Positions 27,501 through 37,999 of a stretch of 64,000 bases of DNA are shown in pieces. The notes under the pieces were generated by a model. It searched no databases, was not told the DNA's origin, and saw nothing but the letters and a program-made list of their open reading frames with translations. Origin of the DNA: Rhyacophila brunnea (taxonomy: Eukaryota > Arthropoda > Insecta > Trichoptera > Rhyacophilidae); NCBI GenBank assembly GCA_022495005.1, contig JAGYXB010000051.1, forward strand, positions 1,116,001-1,180,000. Direction: 5' to 3'. How positions within the stretch are numbered: position 1 is the first letter of the stretch; each line of letters begins with the position of its first letter. The position numbers and the translations under genes are program-made.

Positions 27501-28484
27501 ATAATTCAGAATTTTCTAAAACCTAACCTAACCCAACCTAACCTAATAATACTATTATATTATGTCCAATTATAACTAATAAAATCATCCGTATTAAATT
27601 TACTTTTTCTACTGTCATGTTGACAGTTTAAGAATTCCATGCCCTGGTGAATTCATGTACTAGGCAGAAAATTTACCTAATTCATGAATAAGGCAACAGG
27701 CTTGACTATTACATGAATTAGCCAAAATTTAGCCCATTTCATGTAATAGTCAATTTCGCACATTTGGCGTAACATATACAAACGAGTTAGTTTTAGTATC
27801 TGTTCGGTCATTGTGACTTGGTTTCCACGAGGTACTATTTCTTTCAAAAAGTTTGTAATGTCATACGGTGAGCGAGCTCTCTTGTCATCAAGGCCATGAT
27901 TGATTAAATTGGAGTAGTGATCATGTATATCGTACGCCAATTCTTGTATTCTGCAGGGGTCATTCCTAGCACAACTATGAAGAGCGCCTAACGTTCGGTA
28001 CACCATGGTATACGCTCCACTATGTGTGTTGAGATGAGGTGGTTGGCAGGGGAGAAACGCAATCATCAGACAATAGTGTTTACCCATATAAATTGATTAA
28101 AGGCATTCATTTAGGATAATATTATTACACTCGAAGGGTTCACTCAGTCCATTAGAATTGATGGATTTATTTGTACAATAGAATAGAGAATAGATGACCT
28201 AGGAAATTGATGGAGACATTTCTAACTTCATTACATTCCATGCGTAAACGTTCTTATAGTACTTACGCCAACATTGACCCAGATGTTAAGGTGGGATCTC
28301 TCCTGGCGAAGAATGCCGAGTACTTCATCTCCCTGCGGTAATTGTTCGGGATCCAACTCGATCACCTAAAAATAATTATAGGTTAGGCAAACGACATTGC
28401 TTACTAATTTTAATATTTTTATGCAAGTGAAAATTTTCATACCTCGTCCGTATCGCGGAGAGGGATCTCTAGTGATCCGGACAT
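9531..28484 (-). CDS. Ctr9: CTR9, Paf1 complex TPR scaffold subunit (complete, about 17 exons)
   Basis: TPR scaffold of the nuclear Paf1 complex, which acts with RNA polymerase II in elongation and histone modification. Exons, 5' to 3' on the minus strand: 28484-28443, 28365-28267, 26511-26272, 25904-25636, 25236-25041, 24254-24027, 23042-22836, 21954-21632, 20525-20311, 19005-18719, 17056-16794, 16300-16099, 15887-15676, 14709-14571, 11180-11018, 10859-10614, 9705-9531. They total 3,506 bases, about 1,168 residues, near the animal norm. It starts [17 protein letters not shown] repeats fill about residues 50-790 and keep blocks such as [28 protein letters not shown] and [17 protein letters not shown] charged coiled-coil (about 800-880), a Lys/Gly/Asp-rich linker and about 140 residues of RS/KS/GS dipeptides follow. 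Phases agree at every junction except 14 to 15, where the frame needs another donor, acceptor or a microexon. Intron 12 appears to use a GC donor. Head-to-head with MUS81. Confidence 0.93.
9788..10179. mobile_element. TA-flanked MITE with about 45-bp inverted ends
   Basis: In CTR9 intron 16. Segment 9790-10177 has inverted termini starting CAATTCGAG on both sides, extending about 45 bp to a shared TCTACAAAA word, and is flanked by TA (9788-9789, 10178-10179). This is the Tc1/mariner signature. No coding capacity. Confidence 0.7.
12596..14414. mobile_element. Tigger/pogo-like element, TA-flanked, non-coding
   Basis: In CTR9 intron 14. A 1,815-bp segment (12598-14412) starts CAGTAAAACCTCGTTA and ends TAACGAGGTTTTACTG, flanked by TA on each side. 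These ends resemble Tigger/pogo termini. The interior has no transposase I can recognise; the longest open frame (12904-13260, +) has no family features. A TTAACCCTTTCC...GGCGACCG patch near 12812 may be a further small insertion. Confidence 0.75.
14864..15107. mobile_element. Foldback hairpin element, about 100-bp arms, TA-flanked
   Basis: In CTR9 intron 13. The two halves are near-perfect inverted copies: the left arm begins CTATGCAAACCTTCTGTCTG and the right arm ends with its complement at 15105, with TA outside both ends. Only about 40 bp separates the arms, so the transcript could form a long hairpin. Confidence 0.75.
15340..15484. repeat. Short inverted-repeat element with TTAAGCCCTGCCTAA arms
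   Basis: In CTR9 intron 13. Arms of about 40 bp, each containing TTAAGCCCTGCCTAA and a GTTAGTTTTT flank, face each other across about 50 bp. It may be a TTAA-type MITE or part of a longer foldback; the outer limit is unclear. Confidence 0.55.
17923..18718. mobile_element. hAT-type element at the CTR9 exon 10 splice donor
   Basis: A 780-bp insertion (17931-18710) begins CAGTGGCGAAG and ends CTTCGCCACTG. It is flanked by the identical 8-bp CAACCTAC (17923-17930, 18711-18718). On the CTR9 strand the right-hand copy is GTAGGTTG, which is the first 8 bases of intron 10. A related copy, lacking its right terminus, lies at 30812-31600. No intact transposase frame is visible. Confidence 0.88.
20770..20950 (-). 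repeat. Diverged SINE copy
   Basis: In CTR9 intron 8, just upstream of the exon 9 acceptor. It keeps the order of the family on the minus strand: tRNA-like head (GTTTGAATCC-like box B near 20874-20884), an ATTG-rich middle, a GGTTGAACAAGTGGCTAACA body and the T-rich boundary, but with many substitutions. Confidence 0.55.
22207..22372. mobile_element. TTAA-type short MITE (CCCGTTCGCTGC family)
   Basis: In CTR9 intron 7. It starts after TTAA with CCCGTTCGCTGC and contains words AATTACCACATTTAA and CATGCTAATTA, shared in reverse order with the MITE at 33707-33830 and in the same order near 62095-62120. The right end near GTCCGCGTGAAAAGG is degenerate. Confidence 0.55.
23113..23345 (-). repeat. 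tRNA-derived SINE, full-length copy
   Basis: In CTR9 intron 6, minus orientation. Read on the minus strand: head with TGGCTTAAGCG (box A-like) and GGTTCGAATCC (box B), a unique body ending with the palindromic GATCCTATTAGGATC, then GGACATGGTCG. About 235 bp. It is the best reference copy for the family in this window. Confidence 0.8.
25490..25560 (-). repeat. SINE body fragment
   Basis: In CTR9 intron 4. It contains the family's AAGAAATGGATGTTAG and CATTCGATTAACC-like stretch only. Confidence 0.45.
25979..26160. repeat. Dispersed repeat shared with 58383-59250
   Basis: In CTR9 intron 3. The stretch with TTTGTTCTCTC, CTAACCTGC, GATGCCAATTG and CAATAACT recurs at about 58405-58510. The following word GGTGGACGTTGTTTTATAAA recurs at about 59211-59230. 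The two parts are adjacent here but about 700 bp apart in the other copy, so one copy has an insertion or this one a deletion. Class not recognised. Confidence 0.6.
26944..27780. mobile_element. Inverted-repeat DNA element with about 130-bp arms
   Basis: In CTR9 intron 2. The left arm begins TGTATATGTTACGCC and the right arm ends GGCGTAACATATACA. The arms (about 26944-27080 and 27640-27780) stay alignable for about 130 bp. Inside are two direct copies of a unit containing CGGTGGTATTTTTTGCAACTAA (seen near 27128 and 27225, split here for length: CGGTGGTATT / TTTTGCAACTAA) and a CCTAA array. The target duplication is ambiguous, so I do not assign a superfamily. Confidence 0.7.
27522..27546. repeat. 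Interstitial (CCTAA)5 insect telomere-type array
   Basis: Five contiguous 5-bp units read CCTAA, CCTAA, CCCAA, CCTAA, CCTAA, i.e. TTAGG on the other strand with a single mismatch. TTAGG is the ancestral insect telomere repeat. It sits inside the inverted-repeat element above. Confidence 0.6.
27781..28087 (-). CDS. Unrecognised open frame beside the inverted-repeat element
   Basis: An open frame of about 102 codons starting ATG at 28087 and running without stop up to, and then through, the end of the adjacent transposon arm (stop at 27677). It is richer in G/C codons and charged residues than the surrounding intron, with segments such as [22 protein letters not shown] and [14 protein letters not shown] that look protein-like rather than random. 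I do not recognise a family. It may be a fragment of a host exon or transposon gene captured or broken by the element. It lies on the CTR9 strand within intron 2 but is not part of the conserved CTR9 product, whose exons 2 and 3 join in frame without it. Confidence 0.4.
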
Positions 28485-29460
28485 ATTGAAAAATGTTTAT
28501 AGCTCAGCACATATTAACAATATATGAATATAATTGTATATTTTGCGGCGTACACAAGCTATCCAGATATTCACTTATTTCCAAACTGAACTGTCGTCAA
28601 GTGTTGCCATGTCTACTGAAATTTCAGTAGATCTACTGATATTTTTTGCCAATATACTGAATTTTTGATTTTTTTCGAAATTCAAGAAATCTACTGATAT
28701 TTGTGTTTCTCCATAATTGTAAGTTTACTGATGATTATTTTAATAATAAACTTGAAATGATTTACGCACGATCTTTTTTAATGTGTTACACTTCTAAATT
28801 GACGAAGAAAGCATTGTAACTCTACACAAGAGCGCCATTTTACCCATTAATATCAACATTGTTTACAATAAATTAATATTATTAGTTATTTTTATCCTTA
28901 TCAGTCTTAAATTATATCTAATATACTACATTTTCCAAAATCTACTGATATTTTATGAAATCTACTGAATTTTTTGTCAAAATCTACTGAAATTTTAAAT
29001 TTTGACTTTGCAACACTGCTGTCGTCTGTCACATAACCGGTGTTGCCATAGACTAATTAGACCCAATTAGTTCCCAAAAAATAAACATTACGCAATTTTC
29101 CAGTTCACTTGCATAACATATTGGTAAATCGAAGGTTCTAAATAAAATGCGAACAGAATAAACCTTGTTCAATTTAGTTTAAATTACAAAAAGCTCCGTC
29201 ACAAAATCATTATGCTGCAAATATAACATCCACTCTCAAAAAAATGGACAAAGAATTTATAGACAAAAAAATATATCAGAATCATAGACAATGTTCGGAA
29301 TCCTTGTTGCCATAATTTATTCAAATGAGCTAATCGGCAAAATTTTGTTTGTTTTTGTTTTGTGAATCTCTCAGTTGAGCTGTCAGATTCCTGAATCGTT
29401 TTAAAACTGATTTATAAAAATGTGTTTAGCTGACAGCCTGTTTGAATAAAATAAACCAAT
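28485..29460. promoter_or_regulatory. CTR9-MUS81 divergent upstream interval
   Basis: The start codons of CTR9 (-) and MUS81 (+) are 976 bp apart, so both promoters should lie here. About 43% of the interval is a hAT-type insertion (28599-29018). No TATA or initiator element is convincing in this AT-rich sequence. Confidence 0.5.
28591..29026. mobile_element. hAT-type MITE with CTACTGATATTTT motif repeats
   Basis: A 420-bp insertion (28599-29018). The left end AAGTGTTGCCATG and right end TTGCAACACTG are inverted, and both sides carry the exact 8-bp CTGTCGTC (28591-28598, 29019-29026). The interior repeats AAATCTACTGATATTTT-like units at least seven times in both halves. This parallels the motif-repeat interior of the 1157-1370 and 45211-45754 elements, but with a different motif. 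Confidence 0.85.
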
Positions 29461-32400
29461 ATGGGAGATTGCCGTGCTCGAATTCAGCTTAAGCGACCCA
29501 ATCCGCTATTTGAGAGGTGGATTGAAGAGTTGTATTTAGATGCTGCATCTCGTGATAGCAAAAGCCGCAGTCAATTAAAAGTGGCATTAGATTCGTTACG
29601 AAAGTATCCATTGGTGCTTAAGTCTGGATCAGAATGCGTTATATTAAAAGGATTTGGCAAAAACTTGTGTAAAATTTTAGATAGAAAACTAGCAAGACAT
29701 GGAAATACTAAGACATCGAACATCACAGTCACTAATGAGGTTCCAATGCATAAAAATAACACACCGGTTAAGAGAAAGTCTATCAATGCCAAAGCTGTGA
29801 ATAGTAAATCTCCTAAAGTGTATGTACCTGCGTATAGATCAGGTGCTTATGCCCTGTTAGTTACGCTTTTAAATAAGTCGCAGGAACCTAATTATAAGGG
29901 TTATATGACCAAAAGTGAGCTGATTGCAGAGTCCCAAAAGCATTCCGACCATTCTATGACAGTAAAAAAACCAGGATCCTTCTATACGGCTTGGTCAAGT
30001 ATGACATCTTTGATAACAAAAAAATTTGTACTGAAGCGTAATAAAAAAGGTTATTCTCTAAGTGAGGATGGTTCAGATTTAGCTGTTAAACTATTAGTCA
30101 CTTCTATCGAAAATGAAAGTAACACTGAAAATATGCTGTCAATGTCTAACGAAAATATTTCCATACATGCTGAACAAATTGAAGTAGAGGAACCACAGAT
30201 AATTCAAAATAATAAACAAGAAGAAATACAAATAATTCAGAAAATTGATTTCAAATCAAAGACAATAAGTAAAGATTTAATTACACCCAATGATTGTAAT
30301 GATGGAGAGAAAGACGAAGGTCCATATGAGTCAAAAGTTTTTGCTCCAAATAGTTTTGAAGTGATTTTGCTAGTTGATAAACAAGAGACATGCGGGTAAG
30401 AATAATTTTATTTATAGTTGTTTCCTCACAGTAGTGGTTTAGTCAGTTTAGTGAATATGAGGAGAACTATGTATCTATCCACACGTCAGCGTGCTTAAGT
30501 GGTTTCCAAGTGTTACAAATCAAAGATGTTAAAGAAAAACTTTCTTCTACAGTGCGACTTTAATATTGAGTCTTCTATTCAAGTCCATTTCAATGCAAAA
30601 TTGAAATCTATGTTACTTACCTTTCTTTCCGAAAAGCCTTTTCACTGAAAAAAATATGTGTCTAAAATCTGCGGCCATCTTCCACATCGGCGCCTTTTAA
30701 TATTCTATGACTTTTTGTGTTGTCGTGGTTGAGGTTATACAAATCTTTTGCATGCCATAGATTCGTCACCGCTCTTCTATGCAGATAGACCTTTTATCTA
30801 TATATATGTACCAGTGGCGAAGGCTCCATAGTAGGTGATTATTTAAAGCCTACCTTCTAAAAAAAATAGATCTTCAGGTTAATAACTTAATTTAAAATAA
30901 ATAAATACACTGAAAAATCCTAGCCAATTGAGAGTCATCTATCGTCAGAATTTAGAAGCTTTATTTTATTTAGTAAGGCTTATAACCATAACTAGCGCTG
31001 TCTGGATTCAACTATATTATGAATTAATTAAATCCCTTTTCCAGATGTGTTTTGTATGACTTCAGTCTCTGGTCCACTGTATGGCTTTTTATTCCGAAAT
31101 CATAGGTTGTTTAGTTAGCGCTTATATTCGCTAGAGCACATTTATTCAAAATAATTATTAATAAGAACATAATTTAAAAAATAATTTCTATGGGATTCAA
31201 TCACATATAAATATTGATTGTTGTTAAAAATATAAAATAATTTATCTTGCGTTCTTTATTTATCAGTTATTTATACCTAAGTCTGTGTTTTAAATATAGA
31301 AGTAATGTCTAGTTTTACGGGTTAAATTATAAATTGTTATGGAACATATTATTATACACAACAACGGATGTTTTCAAAGATGGTAGGTAATATATTTTGA
31401 GCGTATGTTACGTTTATAAATGTTTAGGAAAATACATAATTCAAACTAATTGCTTATTTATTAATTAATTATATCAAACTAATTGAGCTTTTGAAATTTC
31501 ATCGATTTAGTGTACCTATTCATCAGTAGTAATATTGGGTTATCTTCTTATTTCCCGTAAGTATATCTGACAAGCGTGGTTACTCCACAGCCTACCAATA
31601 AAACGCAATATTTAAGTTTCTTCATGGTCTTAATGTTAGTATACTTACGGTTTTATTCTTATAAGAGTTTTAGATTTGTTATGAATAGACTCCCAAGTGT
31701 TAATTGGTAAATAATAATAATTTAGGTAGAAAATCTGTTGACTCATTTTCGTCAAAATTTGACTTAATTGGACAAAATAAAACTCTAAGATACAAATATA
31801 AATGTAAAGCTGAAAAAAAGTTACTAAGGCTAACGATTAAATTAACTGCAAGTCATTATGTATTGCAGATTCATTTGTAGTCGCTCATCGCTATGCCTAT
31901 TTGGTGATTTTGTATACTTTCCGTATTTCTATGTAACCCTACATGCCCGTAAGCAAAATTTACGTGTAGTTTCTGCAGTCCCTTTTCATTTTAGTATATT
32001 TAATTCCTAGTTTCACATTTTTATTTCTCGAAATTTATAATGAAATATTCAAAATAAAAATCCAATTTATTTTATCAGATTCAATTGGATGCATTGCAAC
32101 CATTTACATGTGTGTTTCTATTTATAAACACATCAGCAGTATCCAAAATCAAGGTTACACAACGCGATTGGTGGGCGATCTTTTATTTCAGCCAATAATT
32201 ATTGTATGTCATTCCGCATTTCGTCTCAGATGTTATACTCATTCAAAGTTATCTTTGAGTACACGGTGTAATGATTACCTACTATTGTATGCAAGGTTTA
32301 TCTTATATGGGTCTCCAATTAGGTGTAGTGTTCTATTAACCCAATGCTTACGGGCCCTCTTGATTAATTTTGTAATTAACGTGTTAATTTGCATTTGAAA

Positions 32401-34586
32401 AGCAATTAGCAAAACACAATTTTGTGCGGCCCGTAAGCATTGGTCCCGTAAATTATTTACTTTGTATTACATGTACACTAAAATAATTATGTTTACTTTG
32501 TTTGATCATGTGAAGTGCACTCACTTACTGTGCAATGTTTGTTTTATTAATAGTTTGTTACTAAGGATAAGCAATCATTAATATATATTTTTTATCACTA
32601 GAAGACAACTTAAAAATGCAGCATTATAAATATTTCATTAATATTTAAGATACAAATTAAATGTAGAATATTAAAATGAAACGGGACTGCAGAAACTACA
32701 AGTAAATAGTAAGAAAACATCAATTCCGGGCACATAAAACCGGGGTTCCATTGTAGATAGTTTCACAATGTAATCTATATATTTTCACGTATTCAATCAT
32801 TCCTTTAATGTGCTTACAAATTTTTATTATTGCAGTTCTAAGAAGGACGATTTGATGAGGAGCAAAATGGAAAAATTCACAATGATAAAGTACGAAATGC
32901 GGCATCTTAAAGTTGGAGATTTTGCGTGGGTGGCACGCAACAACTCCGGAGATGAAATCGTTCTACCATACATCGTCGAAAGGAAACGAATGGATGATTT
33001 GGGACACAGCATCAAAGACGGAAGGTTCCACGAACAAAAGTTCCGCCTCAAGCAATGTGGAATACCCAATGTAATATATCTCGTGGAAAGCCACGGTAAC
33101 AACCAGCACACTGGAATGCCTCTGCAGTCACTGATGCAAGCCGTAGCCAATACTAGAATTCAAAATGGATTCATGACACATTTCACATCGTCAGTTTCTG
33201 ATTCGTTAAAATTTCTGGCTATGATGACCACAATGTTAGCAGATAATTTTAAAGTAAGCAATTTCTTATTTTCACTGTTATCTGTTTTCATAGTAATTAA
33301 TAAATTATTGTGATCTGGTTTCCTGAATGAAATTTGAACGATGGAAAAGGACTTTGAAGACAGCCCATGGTTTATTACGCTGCGATATATCTCTCAAAAG
33401 AGTAAGGTTATGTGACAGGTAGTGGAGAGAAAAGCATGTAATTTTAGTATATTATACAGTCAATTCCGCTTCATTGGGACACATCTGGACTAGGACATTT
33501 TGACCCGATTAACTGGAATTGTCTATAATTAATCTTTCAATACATTAGAACCTCGATTTTCCAAATTGGAATGAAGATAGTTTAGATTGCAATAAATTCG
33601 GATTATTCAAACAAATCTATTTTACTTTTGTAAAACTGGACACTACTCCACCTATAAAAAGTATTTTCTGAGGCAGCATCAATTTTACCGTTTCTATTGA
33701 ATTTAACCCATTCACTGTCCAACGCAGCTGGTGCATTGCCCGTCAGGTGGCCATTAGATATAATTAGCATGTTATTTTAATGGTGTAATGGGTAAATTAA
33801 ATATTAATTAAAAGGTCCGCAGTGAATGGGTTATTTAAACGAAATTTCTAATTATGTTTAAATAAGTTAAAATAACTACATACTAAAATTGTTTTCTTTA
33901 CAAAAAATCTTTCCGATAGGTATTTTATGCTGTACAGTGTACATTGATTATTTTTATGGAATTTGAAAGGTGTGTGTTCAAAAACTAATTGGGTTAAGAT
34001 TTTTTTAGGATTCTTCTAATATTTAGATATTATGGTTTTGAGAATTTTCAACATCATGTTTTTCCTTACAGTTTTTGCCGAACTAGACTAGATTTAAAGT
34101 TCTCTTTCCGTGTGAAATTTGTACAGCAGTAATATTACATTTGTTTTACGAGTGTCATTTTTGCTTCATAGCATTACACTAGAGTTATACCAGTTCAATT
34201 AACTGAAATTCTGTTTGCAGGGTAAAATGTTGGTGAGCTGCCGAAAAGATGATTTGCCAAGTGACAACCAGGACAGCGATCGAGTAAAACTTATGTTATT
34301 CGAGGACTTTAATACATTGGCTTCAAAAAGTAAAACACTGACAGTGGCTGACATGTTTATTAAACAGTTGCTGCAATTAAAAGGCATTACTATTCAAAAA
34401 GCCACCGCAATCGTGTCTAAATATGAGTCACCTCGTAATCTCATTAGCGCTTTTCAAGATAGAAGTCTTACAAATAAGCCAGAATTACTTTTAACAAATG
34501 TCATGTTGAATAGTTCAAAGTTCAGCATTAGCCCAATCCTCAGTAAGGTTATCTATAATTATTATACTTCTCAGAAATTTTTGTAA
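29461..34586 (+). CDS. Mus81: MUS81 structure-specific endonuclease catalytic subunit (complete, 3 exons)
   Basis: Catalytic partner of EME1/MMS4 in the XPF-family nuclease that cuts branched DNA at stalled forks and recombination intermediates in the nucleus. Exons: 29461-30395, 32836-33253, 34221-34586; introns GT..AG, phases 2 and 0; 572 residues plus stop TAA at 34584-34586. The N-terminal HhH region starts KRPNPLFERWIEE and contains KYPLVLKSG, as in animal MUS81. A winged-helix-like segment follows (about residues 120-215, with YVPAYRSGAYALLVTLL). The nuclease core runs from FEVILLVDKQET through KVGDFAWVA to the catalytic IVERKRMDD, so the ERKXXXD signature is intact, and on to DGRFHEQKFRLKQCG. 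The C-terminal helix-hairpin-helix pair includes LLQLKGITIQKATAIVSKY. The start is the first ATG after in-frame stops and matches the family N-terminus. It is slightly longer than the human protein because of an acidic, Asn-rich linker before the nuclease domain. Confidence 0.95.
30812..31600. mobile_element. Right-truncated copy of the 17931-18710 hAT family
   Basis: In MUS81 intron 1. It begins CAGTGGCGAAGGCTCC and shares the GATTATTTAAAGCCTACCTT block and, near its right side, the GTAAGTATA..CTGACAAG and CTCCACAGCCTACC words with the CTR9 copy. The terminal CTTCGCCACTG is absent, so the right end is lost. Confidence 0.7.
32336..32443. mobile_element. Short TTAA-adjacent MITE
   Basis: In MUS81 intron 1. 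After TTAA it begins CCCAATGCTTACGGGCC and ends GGCCCGTAAGCATTGG, about 104 bp. TTAA is not preserved on the right. Confidence 0.55.
33455..33525. mobile_element. Tiny TA-flanked MITE
   Basis: In MUS81 intron 2. A 67-bp segment starts CAGTCAATTCCGCTTC and ends with a related inverted AACTGGAATTGTC, with TA outside both ends. A decayed pogo-like word GAACCTCGATTTTCC follows near 33550. Confidence 0.45.
33703..33834. mobile_element. TTAA-type MITE (CCCATTCACTG ends)
   Basis: In MUS81 intron 2. A 124-bp segment (33707-33830) with inverted ends CCCATTCACTG / CAGTGAATGGG between TTAA and TTAT. It shares internal words (GGCCATTAGATA, TTAGCATG) with sequences at 22207-22372 and 62075-62120, defining a small family. 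Confidence 0.7.
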
Positions 34587-37500
34587 ATATTTATTTTTTC
34601 CGTAAACATTTCATGCATATTTTGTTCATGTACGGGTGAGTCAAGCGTTATCATTTGACAGCAAAGATACTTAAATTTCTGTGCCCAAAGACCAATTTTA
34701 AATGGGAATGTATTATTACGGTGACTATCTGTCCTTTATTTTACAGGATATTATTCATTATTGTAGTAGTGTCCTCTAGATTTATTTTATTCTTAAAAAC
34801 CTGGTTTTTTTTTCTTCATTTTATTTAAAATATCCTGCAGCTTAGAGATAGGCAACTTTGAGAGAAAATGATGTTATGTATACTTTTTCTAGAGAATAGG
34901 GCGGATGAAGAAAACATTTGGAATGAAAGCTAAAAAAAAAACTCCCAAATACCTGATATCTCTCTGCCAAGGGAATACGGTCTCCATGTATTAATGATTG
35001 TCAATGTTTTTAATGATACAAAACTTGTCATATTGTGATTTATTTTTCATTTTTTTGTACACAAAAATGCAGTTAAATTAATTTTAGTGCCTACATTAAT
35101 TAAAAGTTTGGTACAAATATTTTTTCTGAGGTGTACCTACCAAATTATGTATTACATAAATTGTTAATTAAAATATAACAATATATAATTTTTTTTTTGA
35201 CGGTACAGGGGTGGATATTGGGTGCCTCAAGTAAACCCCCTCTGCACGATCATATCTAGCATAATTTGCAATTCTCTCTGTACCACCAAAGTCGCGGTCT
35301 TTTTTCTTTCCTGACTCTTAAACGTGAAGTGCTCTAGTTTTTGAGGATTTTATAGTAAAGTAACTGTGATTATGCAAACATTTATATTATGCAATTGCAT
35401 GTTTCAAAATTGTACATGATATTAAAAAGCCACAGGTTGGGTATTGCTGATTTGCATTGCAATTTTATCTGTAAAGCAATACATTGGTAATATTATGTGC
35501 CCTAAATAATTAAGATAACTCATAAATTTGTTTTTGGTAATAATAAATTCACTATTAATTCTTATCAATTAGTAATAATTTATTTAAATCTGTGTAACAC
35601 GTGATTTATTATTTTGTTAATATTTATCAGGGGAATAACTTTGTTGACCTTTGTATGGCAGTAAGTGAAGTGTGCCAAAATGAAGCATTCAATTGGACAA
35701 TTTTTTATATTTTTTTGTTGTAAAAAATAGTTTATGCGTGTTAAATTTTGATTGAAATAAATTTATTTCACCTTTACCTACGACTGGACTGTCACTTAGC
35801 ATACTCTAACGTAATATTAGTCGTTGTGACCTATATCTGTGATTGTCACTTGTCTTACTTTTGCTATTAAATGTGTTTAATAGAGATTGTATTGGAAAAT
35901 AAACTTTATTTAGTTATGTATAGGCATTTTCAGGCACTTTACTCTATTTATGTTTAATTCACGCTGTCAATCTTGGTTTCTTGTTCGTTATCATGATCAT
36001 TGTTAGAGCCTCCATTCCATTATGACGGTCAGTCGTTGCATCGGATTGGTGGACTAATTGCCAGACGTTTTTGATGTATAGTGATATCCACGTGCGACCC
36101 CACCTCACCTTATTACTGCCGCAGCGATACCCCCTTCTTTTGTCTTCATACCCAGACAGTACACACGGACTGTGTGTGGTTATGCTCACCCATCAACCGT
36201 TGCATCGGGTCACAGCGGCTGACAGTCGTAATAGGCGGAGGCTCGTAAGATCTGAATGAATTTGATTCGAGCCTAGATATAAAAATCTGATATACGGTAA
36301 GAGGTCCTGCTACACAGGAGAAATTGATTGCTGTGTATAACTCAATCGAGGAAAACCTAAATAACATTTGTTAACTAAAAAATAAATTATAATAGTGTTT
36401 ATCATCATCAGCCAGGGTCGATCCACTGCTGGATGAAGGACTCCCTTAGCTACCTCCTCTCTTCTCAGTTCCTAGAATTACACTGCCACGCAGGGACGGC
36501 TCTTGTATAGGAGCAAAGGTGCACTGATCTCCCAAATTATTACGTAACTATGTAATAATAAGTACGTATTCAAATACCTACATATTGTATGAATTAATTA
36601 TTGTAAAATATCTTTAATTTGTCGCCCGTCTGCACGCATAAAATGCGCGTAATTTCTGGCGGCCTGCATGTATGCGTAGGTACGTCCTTCGTAGTATTAA
36701 TTGTGCAGGAGAGAAATCGAACCGCCTGGCGATGATTTTTTTTTCACGCTGCCGATAATGTGGGCTCAGTTGTGATCTTTTTTATTTACGTGCAATATTT
36801 ACCTCACTTGGGACACTGTGCCTCCCAATCTGAGCTTACGAGCGCAGACGACATTTCACGACAATGCTGTGTTTGACTGGCGCGAATAATAACAACTCAC
36901 AAACGCTTTTGAAGTCGGTACAAGATTCCCGCGTAATATTTCAAATTATTATATTATTATTTCGTACGTTATGAGGTAAATGCTACGTTGTTTGCCATAT
37001 AATATTGAATCGATCAAAATATCGATTAGAGTGATATTGTGTTCATTAAGTTAGGTGTAGCAATCTCAACATACAAATACCAATTTTATAATTATTTTAC
37101 CTTTAAAAATTAAATAATTTTATTATGCCTAGAGCAAAGTAAACTTGTAAGTAAGTAATTGATAAACTATTAATAACCTTTACATAATATAATATACATA
37201 CTACAATTTTTTACGTACCTACTTATACTACTCTAAGAGAAGTAGTTATTTAACAAAAGCGTTACATTGTAACAATTTCTACAATATTAGGTATTTCAAT
37301 AGTGTATGTGGAGTATGAGCGTTATTTTGAACGTAAAAGAGGATAAAATATTTTTTAAGAAGATGAACAAAGCAATTTTCCAATGTCAATTATTGAAGAA
37401 AAGAAATATAAATTATTCTATCAAATACAATATTCGTGTTACCGAAGTATTTTTCATTTTGAATACGTCTTTCAAATCAGTCCCATTTGGAGTGCAATTC

Positions 37501-37999
37501 TGGAGTTGAGGTGTACAAAGTATTAGCAATTTTTAACAGATAGTAACTATATCCCGTTGAAAAATCACCGATCCATAGTATTTATCAAAATGATACAGCG
37601 CGTAGGTATATGCGGAGAATGTGGGATGCAAATAACCGAAAGGGGAGTATAAGATATGCCCGAATTGCGTCAGTATGTGAACTTCAACCGACCATAACCC
37701 GCGTACTACCTATTGGAGCTACACAAATGTGGAGTTTACGGCTTTGTACCAATGACATATTGTCTAAAATACTTGCATCAGTTATAATTTATGGAAGTTA
37801 GGAGTGTCAAACGTGGAAACTACGTTGGCACATATGAAATGTATTACAATAAAAATCAAAAAGAGTTTGTATGCCTTTTGCATCATACCTATCATATCCA
37901 GAAGCTTGGACTTTATAACTTTGACAATAAATAAATGCTGTCGGTGAATGTGAGCGTCGTTTCGTTTCTCAACCTCCCAAGATGTATTATATATTTAAG
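34587..37999. other. Intergenic DNA downstream of MUS81
   Basis: Contains the MUS81 3' untranslated region; AATAAA words at about 35756 and 35900 are candidate polyadenylation signals. A patch at 36396-36510 (CATCATCAGCC, CCACTGCTGGATGAAGGACT) resembles the 3' region of RTE-type non-LTR elements. A relatively GC-rich block at 35990-36260 has open frames on both strands but no recognisable product. Confidence 0.5.

Noticed and set aside
29034..29310. Two more TGTTGCCATA words near the MUS81 start as another hAT element
   Set aside because: Both are in the same orientation and no 8-bp duplication was found.
32108..32398. 96-codon open frame in MUS81 intron 1
   Set aside because: Ends within a MITE and has no recognisable domain.
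35959..36367. GC-richer open frames on both strands as a gene
   Set aside because: No splice context or recognisable product; left as an unassigned block.
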